From CAZEGC01 sp964511635 (GTDB lineage: Bacteria; Patescibacteriota; Saccharimonadia; Saccharimonadales; Saccharimonadaceae): a DNA stretch of 16,110 nucleotides. The notes beneath the pieces are model-generated. The model saw only the letters and a list, made by a program, of their open reading frames with translations, was not told the origin of the DNA and ran no database searches. Numbering within the stretch: position 1 is the stretch's first letter; every line of letters begins with the position of its first letter. This document shows positions 7,566 through 13,207 of the stretch, in pieces. The translations under genes were made by a program, and so were the position numbers. Location: assembly GCA_964511635.1 (NCBI GenBank), contig CAZEGC010000017.1:1-16110 (forward strand). The letters run 5' to 3'.

Positions 7566-10473
7566 AATCCCGCAACTTCACTGATATTTCTCGACGGTTA
7601 GAGTTATCACCGCCTCTCAGGTGAAGACGCTCATCTGATGGACGAGCCTCCGGCAGCTCCGCCACCCTCTTGCCAGACGCAATATCTTCCGCTATAGCTT
7701 GCTGATTCCCATCCCCTGGAGAAGAGCTATGGCGTGCTTGCTCTGCAAGCTTGTTAATGTCACCAGGTTCTGCTGGCTTTGTCTGGGGCGCCGCACTAGA
7801 GGTTGTACTGCCAGCAAGGTAGCTAGAACCATCAGTAGCGCTAGGCGCAGCTACCGCTAGTGGCTCAGGAGGCGTCACCCGAGCAGGTGCTGGCCTCGCT
7901 CCCCCCATCTGCTCACGCTTTGCTAGCCACTCATCCAAAAAGGATGATCCGGATGAGCCTGCACCTCCACTCATCCGCGCACGCTGAGCATTCTTCATAG
8001 CGTCCATCTTCTTTTTCCTGGCCTCCTCACCAGCACCTAGTCGTTCAAATATTTCTTTTTCAACTACCGCACGAGGTTTGCCATATTTGGCGGCAGATAG
8101 CTTTTTCATTGCATCACTCAGCTTAGGGTTCGACTGACTCATTGGCGGCACCAAGTTCATACTAAAAGGGGCAGATGGTACGTTGTTTATCATGACGGAA
8201 GTAATGGTTTCAAAGTTCGGTAATTTCGCCAAGTCCTCGGCTTCAAACGTAGGCGCAAACTTTTTTTGCATTAATTCAGCGTCTGTAATACCAATGCGAC
8301 CACTTATTACAGTACCGACATTACCTATGATGGCCTCCCTGACCTTGTCGGTCAGCTGGGTCATAAACTGATTACCTAAAATAAGGTTAAGCCGGTATTT
8401 TCGCGCTTCAGAAAGTATAGACTCAAAGCTCTCGGTGGCAAAGTTCTGAAACTCATCCACATAAAGTGAAAAGTCTTCACGCATATTTTCATCTGTAATG
8501 TCTGCCCGACTCATTGCAGCTGCCTGAAATTTCATAACAAATATGATGCCTAGTAGCTTTGAGTTAAGCTCACCCATTTTACCTTTACTTAAATTAACTA
8601 GCAGAATTTTTTTGTTATCCATAATATCGCGTAAGTTAAACCCGCTTTTTGTCTGACCAATAATATTTCGCATGGCATCATTGGACATAAATGGACCAAA
8701 CTTACTAACCACCCAACTAATGACTTCCCCAGATTCATTCGATCGCTGTGAATCAGGAAACTCTTTCGTCCAAAAATCTAACACGGTTCGATCAGTTACG
8801 TACTTCAGCTTACTGGACATAAAGTCTTTATCAATCAATAGCTTAGGGATATCGATAAAGGTGCCTCCCTTTGGGTCTGCCATCAGCAGTAGAGCGCTGT
8901 TACGAAATATATGTTCAAGCCGCGGACCCACAATGCCTGTATGCCCCGGGTCATACAGACCATACAACATATTAATAGCTTCTTGGATCAAGAAGTCTTT
9001 TTGGTCGGGATGGTCGAATTCAAACATATTCAGGCCAATCGGATTATTCATGTCACCTGGGTTAAAATATATGACATCTTCCACTCGCTCTTTGGGGATG
9101 TTCCCGAGCAATTTTTCAACTGAATCACCGTGAGGATCCACGAAGGCAAACCCTCGACCGTCCATCATGTCTTGATATGCCAGGTTCTCTAGAAGTACTG
9201 ACTTTCCCGTTCCAGTCTGACCAATAATATACGTGTGCCGACGACGATCCGACTCGCTAAGTCGAATTGGCTTCTTCACCCCTCGAAACACGTTGTAGCC
9301 TAGTAGCACCCCATCCTCTATAACATGCGTTGGCCCATCGACTTGCTTTGACATCTGTCGCTGCACCTGGGAAGTTGGTATGTCTTTTTGGCTTGGCAGA
9401 TGGAAGATTGTTGCAAGCTCAACAGTGTTTAATATGTTCTGGGTAACATGCTGAGGGAAGAAGCGAAATATATAGGCAGTCACTAGCTCGTCAATATCTT
9501 TTGCCAAGGCAAACTTAAATCCGTTATTTGTAGGTGAGTCAAATAATGAAAAGGCGGCTACAACATTTTTCAAAATTGCCTGAGACCTTGCGGCTGTACT
9601 GGAAGAAACCACCACCCGCACTAATACCTCATAACCTGGATAGCGAGTCTTTTCCTGAATTGTCTCAACCGCTGCCTGCTCTAGTGATGTCAGCTCTTTG
9701 TCTTCTGGCTTCTTGTCATCAACCTCCGGTGGTTTCCAAAATGCCCCCATTAAATCCTTTGGGGCCATCAAACCACCTGGGCCGGCCTTTGTTTTGCCCT
9801 TGTCTTTTTTAATTTTTCCAGCAGCTTCAATCGACCTCCTTGTCCAGCCTTCGCTAGCTGGTCGCAGTAAAAACTGTACTCCTACGCCATCATCTCGATT
9901 AGCTGCTGATAAGGCGTTGAGCAGCGCCCTGGCGGCGTCTCTCTTGGTTTCTTGATAGGTTGCTATGGGATAAACAAAATCTTTTTTTAAGGTAAACTCG
10001 CCACCTATAGTCCCGCTGATTTTTCCTGTTTGGCTAAAAATGTTTTTCTCTTCGACTTCCTCTAGCCTAGCCGAAGGATAGGCGGCAGATACCGCTTGGC
10101 GCACCACATCAACCAATACGCTAGGGACGACTGTATAGTAATGCACCAGCCCGTCCCTAGCAACCACCTCAAATGAAATGTGTCGCTGGCCATAAATTTT
10201 ACTTTTAAAACCTTTGGTGGCAGTGCTGGCGATAATGTTATACATCACTTGGGCCTGCGACAGTATCTCTTCGGTCACGTCGCGCTCATCACGCCCACCA
10301 CCCTCTAGATCGTCAGTTGCAGGCGGCAAATGAATTAACATGGGCACCATCTTTAGACCTCGTTCGTAGTTTTTCGCCTCTCGCAGTGTCTTCCTATACT
10401 GAGTAAAGGCAAAAATCCCCACGACTGCTGCGAGGAATGTCATAATAAATAGACCAATTAACACATTTACCAT
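7564..10473 (-). CDS. VirD4/TraG-like type IV secretion (coupling-protein-type) ATPase
   Basis: A 969-residue membrane-anchored P-loop ATPase of the HerA/FtsK-VirD4 superfamily (type IV secretion DNA-binding/TraM-recognition type). An N-terminal membrane helix (4-24) precedes an unassigned region (about 65-390). The ATPase core has Walker A GQTGTGKS (418-425), the FVDPHGDS motif (444-451) typical of HerA/VirD4 proteins, and Walker B SLYVDEFQNF (669-678; D673, E674), then QFMTQL (702-707) and IGNVGTVISGRIG (716-728). The C-terminal 130 residues are low-complexity, Ser/Pro/Ala-rich and probably disordered. It would form a hexameric motor at the inner membrane moving DNA or protein. It lies 22 bases after a proline-rich small gene. 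No relaxase, VirB4 or VirB6 gene is in the window, so conjugation cannot be claimed. The start has a weak AGGTAG site. Confidence 0.85.
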   Translation of the reverse strand: MVNVLIGLFIMTFLAAVVGIFAFTQYRKTLREAKNYERGLKMVPMLIHLPPATDDLEGGGRDERDVTEEILSQAQVMYNIIASTATKGFKSKIYGQRHISFEVVARDGLVHYYTVVPSVLVDVVRQAVSAAYPSARLEEVEEKNIFSQTGKISGTIGGEFTLKKDFVYPIATYQETKRDAARALLNALSAANRDDGVGVQFLLRPASEGWTRRSIEAAGKIKKDKGKTKAGPGGLMAPKDLMGAFWKPPEVDDKKPEDKELTSLEQAAVETIQEKTRYPGYEVLVRVVVSSSTAARSQAILKNVVAAFSLFDSPTNNGFKFALAKDIDELVTAYIFRFFPQHVTQNILNTVELATIFHLPSQKDIPTSQVQRQMSKQVDGPTHVIEDGVLLGYNVFRGVKKPIRLSESDRRRHTYIIGQTGTGKSVLLENLAYQDMMDGRGFAFVDPHGDSVEKLLGNIPKERVEDVIYFNPGDMNNPIGLNMFEFDHPDQKDFLIQEAINMLYGLYDPGHTGIVGPRLEHIFRNSALLLMADPKGGTFIDIPKLLIDKDFMSSKLKYVTDRTVLDFWTKEFPDSQRSNESGEVISWVVSKFGPFMSNDAMRNIIGQTKSGFNLRDIMDNKKILLVNLSKGKMGELNSKLLGIIFVMKFQAAAMSRADITDENMREDFSLYVDEFQNFATESFESILSEARKYRLNLILGNQFMTQLTDKVREAIIGNVGTVISGRIGITDAELMQKKFAPTFEAEDLAKLPNFETITSVMINNVPSAPFSMNLVPPMSQSNPKLSDAMKKLSAAKYGKPRAVVEKEIFERLGAGEEARKKKMDAMKNAQRARMSGGAGSSGSSFLDEWLAKREQMGGARPAPARVTPPEPLAVAAPSATDGSSYLAGSTTSSAAPQTKPAEPGDINKLAEQARHSSSPGDGNQQAIAEDIASGKRVAELPEARPSDERLHLRGGDNSNRREISVKLRD

Positions 10474-10495
10474 GCTCTACCTAACTGGCTTGCCG

Positions 10496-10921
10496 CTATT
10501 GCGACTCACCAACTTCCCTACCATACCGCTTACGAAGGTATTCAATTTGCAAGCGGCTTACTTCTTGTTCTCGGCGATATGGGTCGTCTTTTGTCTCAGA
10601 TATTATCGCCTTTGCTTTATCCACCCACTCTTTTTCTATTAGGTCATCGTCATTTGCTATCAGCGGAACGTCGTCTTGCTGCAGTGCGCTATCGTCGACC
10701 ACTGGGTCAGAAACTTGAGGTACAACCGGGGTGGGCAATACTGGCACAGGGCTAGGCTGACTTGCCATAGGCTGTGCTTCAGCCTGTCTTTCCTGCTTTT
10801 CCCCCCTTATCTCTATGCCAGCCTCTGGAGTAGGCGGTAGCAAGTCCGGACCCTGTTCATATCGCGGGGGCGGGGGCAATTGCTCTGGATTAAATCTTGG
10901 GGTTGGAAGCTCGGGATCCAT
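10496..10921 (-). CDS. Proline-rich small protein linked to the VirD4-like ATPase
   Basis: A 141-residue soluble protein of unknown function. The first ~90 residues are proline- and glutamate-rich and look disordered (PEQLPPPPRYEQGPDLLPPTP at 12-32 is typical). The C-terminal part (about 91-135: DDLIEKEWVDKAKAII, then a stretch ending LRKRYGREV) is a compact charged helical segment that I recall as recurring beside type IV secretion and pilus genes in Patescibacteria. A long unstructured tether plus a conserved helical end suggests an adaptor, possibly for the ATPase encoded 22 bases downstream. The start ATG lies only 7 bases after a TATAAT box and has no ribosome-binding site, so the mRNA may be leaderless. 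Confidence 0.75.
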   Translation of the reverse strand: MDPELPTPRFNPEQLPPPPRYEQGPDLLPPTPEAGIEIRGEKQERQAEAQPMASQPSPVPVLPTPVVPQVSDPVVDDSALQQDDVPLIANDDDLIEKEWVDKAKAIISETKDDPYRREQEVSRLQIEYLRKRYGREVGESQ

Positions 10922-10928
10922 ATCTGTA

Positions 10929-10937
10929 ATTATAGCA
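10929..10937 (-). promoter_or_regulatory. Extended -10 promoter of the proline-rich protein gene
   Basis: TGCTATAAT on the minus strand (10937-10929) is a perfect extended -10 element. No good -35 box is seen at the matching distance. The predicted transcription start falls at about 10922-10921, at or one base before the A of the ATG. Confidence 0.55.
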
Positions 10938-10961
10938 TAGCCATTAGCAATAATAGGCTAA

Positions 10962-11348
10962 TTATATAAACCTTTTCGATACGTAAATAACTCCAATAAA
11001 AGCAAATAAAATTACTAGGAAAAATTCGTACACCCCTACCCCGCCAACAGACTGGAGTCCGACTAGCATAACCGGAATGAGCGCAATAACAGATGAATAA
11101 TAGTATGCCTTCTGCAGACTGACCTCACGACTGCGCGGTGATCCCGACTTAGCTAAAATTAACTTACCCAGCATTCTTGAAGCCCCATAGATTAAAAAAG
11201 TAAAAAAACCTAGAAATACCAAATATGCTAGAACAAAAACCCCTAGTATTCCTAAGGGGCCCGCTGATGACGGCGTAGACACCGATAGTATTAAAGCCAG
11301 CAGTAGCAAACTAGCTAGACTGATACTAAATAAAACTCTGGCTAACAT
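10962..11348 (-). CDS. Hypothetical four-helix membrane protein
   Basis: A 128-residue integral membrane protein with four predicted helices (about 5-24, 30-54, 82-100 and 106-123) and a basic cytoplasmic loop (61-80: KLILAKSGSPRSREVSLQK). I do not recognise a named family; it lacks the CrcB motifs despite similar size and topology. It is the first gene of a minus-strand group with the proline-rich protein and the VirD4-like ATPase, so a membrane partner of that system is plausible. Upstream, a strong promoter and a ~390-nt structured leader end in a terminator-like helix 33 bases before the ATG, suggesting this gene may be controlled by attenuation. No strong ribosome-binding site precedes the start; the nearest purine run is GTAGAG, about 11 bases upstream. 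Confidence 0.75.
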   Translation of the reverse strand: MLARVLFSISLASLLLLALILSVSTPSSAGPLGILGVFVLAYLVFLGFFTFLIYGASRMLGKLILAKSGSPRSREVSLQKAYYYSSVIALIPVMLVGLQSVGGVGVYEFFLVILFAFIGVIYVSKRFI

Positions 11349-11380
11349 AATTTAATAGTACTCTACAATTTGTAAAAATT

Positions 11381-11772
11381 GAAAAAGCCCGAGTGATAAA
11401 CGCTAATCTAGACACGCATCATCTGCCGCTAAAATTGAGATTATTAGGCAGGTGCGAATCGTAGTAGTCTATCACTACGGGCAATCTGACCGCTCCGGAA
11501 TTATCCGGGGCATACCGGTCCTTGCGCGATTTTCCTCTGAATCGTTGTCAGACGACAACGAGACGGTACTAATCAAGCGCGCGCTCAACGCTTCACAAAA
11601 GTTTGGCGGAGCATCGGCAACGCCACAATAATCGGTCTAAGAAAGGTACTTGATCCTGAAATTATAGGATCATAATCTTGACGCGTGTCGTCGCCGAATT
11701 TTCGCCAAAAGTTGCGATTCGAGCTTTTCTAATTGTTAATGTGTTTTTGCTTTTTTGTTTTATTAAAAGCTT
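11381..11772 (-). ncRNA. Unassigned ~390-nt structured RNA or long regulatory leader
   Basis: A GC-richer block in an AT-rich intergenic region, driven by a near-consensus minus-strand promoter. Helices seen on the minus strand are: TGATCCT/AGGATCA (7 bp), TGGCG/CGCCA, CGTTGTC-GTCT-GACAACG (perfect 7 bp, tetraloop), GACCG/CGGTC enclosing CCGGA-TAAT-TCCGG, an inner CGCA-CTGCC/GGCAG-TGCG arm (11415-11456), and a long closing helix of 11467-11482 with 11387-11401 followed by five T. No open reading frame of note crosses it. It lacks tmRNA, RNase P, SRP (no GGAAG domain IV), 6S or tRNA hallmarks. It is either a stand-alone RNA or a riboswitch-like leader of the four-helix membrane protein gene. 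Confidence 0.5.
11382..11482 (-). terminator. Terminator-like helix with competing hairpin (possible attenuator)
   Basis: GCCCGTAGTGATAGAC (11482-11467) pairs with GTTTATCACTCGGGC (11401-11387) over 15 pairs, with one bulged T and one G-U, and is followed by TTTTTC. A competing hairpin CGTAGT-GATAGACT-ACTACG (11479-11460) uses the same 5' arm, so the two cannot form together. That is the geometry of a switchable terminator, 33 bases before a start codon. The 65-nt enclosed loop is longer than in a simple intrinsic terminator. Confidence 0.45.
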
Positions 11773-11778
11773 ACGTTT

Positions 11779-11807
11779 ATATTAGCAAATAAAAGTGCTT
11801 GTGTCAA
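11779..11807 (-). promoter_or_regulatory. Strong promoter of the ~390-nt RNA
   Basis: On the minus strand a perfect TTGACA (11807-11802) is followed after 17 bases by TAATAT (11784-11779). Initiation is expected near 11772. This is one of the two best promoters in the window by match to consensus. Confidence 0.8.
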
Positions 11808-11811
11808 TAAT

Positions 11812-11847
11812 TATGATGTTAAAATACTAGGTTATTATTACATCATA
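11812..11847. repeat. Inverted repeat upstream of the ~390-nt RNA promoter
   Basis: TATGATGT (11812-11819) and ACATCATA (11840-11847) form a perfect 8-bp inverted repeat with a 20-base spacer. It ends five bases from the -35 box of the minus-strand RNA promoter, a position where a regulator could bind. Confidence 0.4.
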
Positions 11848-11928
11848 GATTTAACAGATTGAATTTATGGATATTATTAATTACTATATTGTTTTTTTAT
11901 CATCAATTTAATAATTCTTGCTCTTTTT

Positions 11929-11961
11929 AGAAGCCGTTGCTGGCTCGTTTCGAGGCTTTTT
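11929..11961 (+). terminator. Candidate rho-independent terminator
   Basis: AAGCC (11931-11935) can pair with GGCTT (11954-11958), and an inner GCTCG-TTT-CGAGG alternative also forms. TTTTT follows at 11957-11961. It would end plus-strand transcripts, but no plus-strand gene is seen directly before it. Confidence 0.4.
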
Positions 11962-11970
11962 AATGCTAAA

Positions 11971-12000
11971 ATGACAAAATTTCAGTATGCGCCTTGTCAT
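11971..12000. repeat. Perfect 7-bp inverted repeat
   Basis: ATGACAA (11971-11977) and TTGTCAT (11994-12000) flank a 16-base spacer. There is no T-tract after either arm, so it does not look like a terminator. Confidence 0.35.
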
Positions 12001-12118
12001 CAGCCGTCCACATTTTTTACGCTGACTATTTATGCCTCTATGACATTATCCCGCCCAAGGCTTGATTTATTTTGGCCACGCCTGAGCTTACAAGTATATA
12101 AAGTATCTAGACTTTTTT

Positions 12119-12165
12119 AGCGAAATTAAAAACCACCCATACCATGAATGCTTCTTAATTTCGCT
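12119..12165. repeat. Perfect 11-bp inverted repeat
   Basis: AGCGAAATTAA (12119-12129) and TTAATTTCGCT (12155-12165) are exact reverse complements around a 25-base loop. Six T precede the left arm on the plus strand (AAAAAA after it on the minus strand), so neither strand gives a terminator tail. The role is unknown; a stable hairpin in an RNA or a mobile-element remnant end are both possible. Confidence 0.55.
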
Positions 12166-12212
12166 TGCGCCAGACTTATAGTATGGTCACTAAAATAGCC
12201 ATAAAGATTCAC

Positions 12213-12476
12213 TTATTTTTTGCCTACGCCATCAAACAAGCGATCCAGGCCGCTTACTTCACCGGGCTTAACAAAATCCAAGTCAATATAGTAGCTCAGC
12301 TTCCAAGCTAGCGCTAAATAGCGCTTTGATTTTTGATTAAGGTGCCCCGCAGGACGCAAGACTATGGGCATGGGGTTTGCTTTTATACATAACCTAGGGT
12401 CGTCGGGCGGCAACTTGGCGCTACATTCCTCCTCGCACCATAAGCAGTAGCCTGGACTAGGCTTTCTATACTACAT
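12213..12476 (-). pseudogene. Unrecognised small gene or gene remnant with nonsense second codon
   Basis: An open frame runs from 12470 to the TAA at 12213 (85 codons). Its composition resembles coding DNA (KRYLALAWKLSYYIDLDF and VSGLDRLFDGVGKK near the end) and a Cys cluster GYCLWCEEEC lies near the start. Directly upstream and in frame is ATG (12476-12474) followed at once by TAG (12473-12471). No other ATG occurs before codon 40 of the frame. A TTG at 12413 would give 66 residues but lacks a properly spaced ribosome-binding site: AGGAGG lies 14 bases away. A gene inactivated at its second codon, a fragment, or a small protein with a non-ATG start are all possible. I recognise no family. 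Confidence 0.35.
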
Positions 12477-12491
12477 ATGGCTTTTCCACAG

Positions 12492-12519
12492 GAAGTATTT
12501 TTTACAAATAAAATACTTC
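12492..12519. repeat. Perfect 10-bp palindrome upstream of the small-RNA promoter
   Basis: GAAGTATTTT (12492-12501) and AAAATACTTC (12510-12519) are exact reverse complements with an 8-base spacer. The right end is nine bases from the -35 box of the strong plus-strand promoter. This is the layout of an operator or upstream activator site. There is no T-tract, so a terminator is unlikely. Confidence 0.5.
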
Positions 12520-12528
12520 AAAAAGTCG

Positions 12529-12557
12529 TTGACATGAGCGTTTTTCCATCATATTAT
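12529..12557 (+). promoter_or_regulatory. Near-consensus promoter of a small RNA
   Basis: A perfect TTGACA (12529-12534) and TATTAT (12552-12557) are separated by exactly 17 bases. Initiation is expected at 12562-12564. No convincing protein gene lies downstream in this orientation before the terminator at 12626-12656. Confidence 0.8.
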
Positions 12558-12561
12558 AGGG

Positions 12562-12656
12562 GTAGCTTTTGAATAATTTATTTATACAAAAGCCAAAAAC
12601 AAAAAACAGCAAAAAACTCCACTTAAAAACAACCACTACTCGCAGGTGGTTGTTTT
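12562..12656 (+). ncRNA. Predicted ~95-nt small RNA convergent with tmRNA
   Basis: The transcript predicted from the near-consensus promoter begins with a hairpin GCTTTTG (12565-12571) / CAAAAGC (12587-12593) with a 15-base A/T-only loop. Next comes an unstructured, A-rich linker (about 12595-12625). It ends with a strong 11-bp terminator hairpin and T-rich tail. The layout of hairpin, single-stranded A-rich segment and intrinsic terminator is that of a regulatory small RNA. If the terminator leaks, the transcript would become antisense to the 3' part of tmRNA. A weak TTG-initiated reading frame crosses it but runs antisense through tmRNA and is not credible. Confidence 0.5.
12626..12656. terminator. 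Bidirectional terminator (small RNA and tmRNA)
   Basis: AAAACAACCAC (12626-12636) and GTGGTTGTTTT (12646-12656) form a perfect 11-bp stem with a 9-base loop. The minus strand ends in TTTTT (12629-12625) and the plus strand in TTTT-AC-TTT, so it can end both the tmRNA precursor and the plus-strand small RNA. Confidence 0.8.
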
Positions 12657-12685
12657 ACTTTGCTGATTTACAGTCAATAATAAAG

Positions 12686-12714
12686 CTCCTCACGTTAAAA
12701 ATTTACATGAGGAG
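12686..12714 (-). terminator. Hairpin downstream of tmRNA, possible first terminator
   Basis: On the minus strand CTCCTCATGT (12714-12705) pairs with ACGTGAGGAG (12695-12686) over 10 pairs including one G-U, followed by CTTTATTATT. It starts 17 bases after the tmRNA CCA end. The T-tract is interrupted, so it may be a processing or stability element backed up by the stronger terminator further on. Confidence 0.45.
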
Positions 12715-12730
12715 AACTTTAGTTTCTATG

Positions 12731-13142
12731 TGGTGGAGCTGCCGGGAACCGCCCCCGGGTCCGAAAGGTAACGAGCTATTCGTCTACAGATATAGTTCAC
12801 CTTGAAAATTTAATGACGCTAAAACCTAAGTAAGGTAAACAAAAACGGTTATATCGTCACGCTATAAAATGTCCGCATATAAAGTGTTAGCTGCCCACTC
12901 TAAGCGTAAGTGACATGAAATATAACACCGATTGCTACTATGTCACCTGTAACAAGCGATGGTCGCTAGCGAATTAGGCTACGACTGGTGCAAAAGCAGG
13001 TGCACGGAAAGCATTAGCTAACTGAGCAACACTGGCTTTTACTTTTGCAGTAAAGTTTGCAATTAAAAATATGCTTATCGAGCATCATCGATCTGCAGAA
13101 TAACCTGTTAAATTCCTTCCGTCGAAAGCTTAAATCAGCCCC
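12731..13142 (-). ncRNA. ssrA: Transfer-messenger RNA (tmRNA)
   Basis: tmRNA rescues stalled ribosomes by acting as tRNA-Ala and then as a template for a degradation tag. The 5' end GGGGCTGA (13142-13135) pairs with the 3' strand CAGCTCC before ACCA (12734-12731), giving the 7-bp acceptor stem with the G3-U70 pair that marks it for alanyl-tRNA synthetase. CCA is encoded. CTTTCGACGG near the 5' end matches the conserved D-arm region. A resume codon GCA-AAC occurs at 13060 after TTAATT, as in other tmRNAs. Pseudoknot-type pairings follow (GTGACAT and ATGTCAC). The length of 412 nt exceeds E. coli (363 nt), largely because of a 28-codon tag. The T-stem CCGGG/CCCGG is intact, but its loop reads GGCGGTT instead of TTCRANN. 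Confidence 0.95.
12974..13060 (-). other. tmRNA proteolysis-tag reading frame
   Basis: From the resume codon GCA (13060-13058) the frame encodes 28 residues and ends at TAA (12976-12974). It begins ANFTAKVKAS and ends APAFAPVVA. The A-N start is the norm for tmRNA tags, and the small hydrophobic C-terminus suits ClpXP-type proteases. It is much longer than the E. coli tag (ANDENYALAA, with the first Ala charged on the RNA) and carries positive rather than negative charge. Confidence 0.85.
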
Positions 13143-13155
13143 AACCGATATACTT

Positions 13156-13164
13156 ATTGTAGCA
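13156..13164 (-). promoter_or_regulatory. tmRNA promoter (extended -10)
   Basis: TGCTACAAT on the minus strand (13164-13156) is an extended -10 element placed so that transcription would start about 7 bases before the mature tmRNA 5' end, leaving a short leader for RNase P. No good -35 box is seen. Confidence 0.6.
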
Positions 13165-13207
13165 AAATTTGCCTGATTACACTAGTCATGGTTAACTAGA
13201 GCTACTT

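Larger units (their letters stand above)
11808..12212. other. AT-rich intergenic stretch with inverted repeats, no gene seen
   Basis: This ~400-base stretch holds no convincing reading frame in either direction. It contains four inverted repeats, listed separately. A moderate plus-strand promoter-like pair, TTGAAT (11859-11864) and TACTAT (11882-11887) at 17-base spacing, lies just before a terminator-like hairpin, but in such AT-rich DNA it may be chance. Confidence 0.5.

Noticed and set aside
10962..11348. Four-helix membrane protein as a CrcB fluoride channel under a fluoride riboswitch
   Set aside because: It lacks the conserved CrcB GGxxGAxxR motif, and the leader is far longer than a fluoride riboswitch.
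11411..11427. Minus-strand GGCAGATGATGCGTGTC resembles part of E. coli 4.5S (SRP) RNA
   Set aside because: The essential SRP domain IV (GGTCAGG...GGAAGGAAGCAGC) is missing, so the match is probably chance.
11561..11577. Plus-strand ACGGTACTAATCAAGCG resembles the 3' end of 23S rRNA
   Set aside because: The upstream conserved 23S sequence is absent and no 5S follows; only a short match.
11708..11728. GCGATTCGAGC resembling a tRNA T-arm
   Set aside because: No acceptor, D or anticodon arm can be built around it, and no CCA-compatible end is present.
12482..12490. DnaA-box-like TTTTCCACA near AT-rich DNA and gyrase genes, possible origin
   Set aside because: A single site with one mismatch, no cluster of boxes, and no dnaA or dnaN in the window.
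12569..12805. A 78-codon TTG-initiated frame on the plus strand after the strong promoter
   Set aside because: It has no ribosome-binding site, reads through a strong terminator and runs antisense through the tmRNA 3' end.
11349..13207. CRISPR array or integrated prophage in the large intergenic region
   Set aside because: No regularly spaced direct repeats, integrase or phage genes are present.
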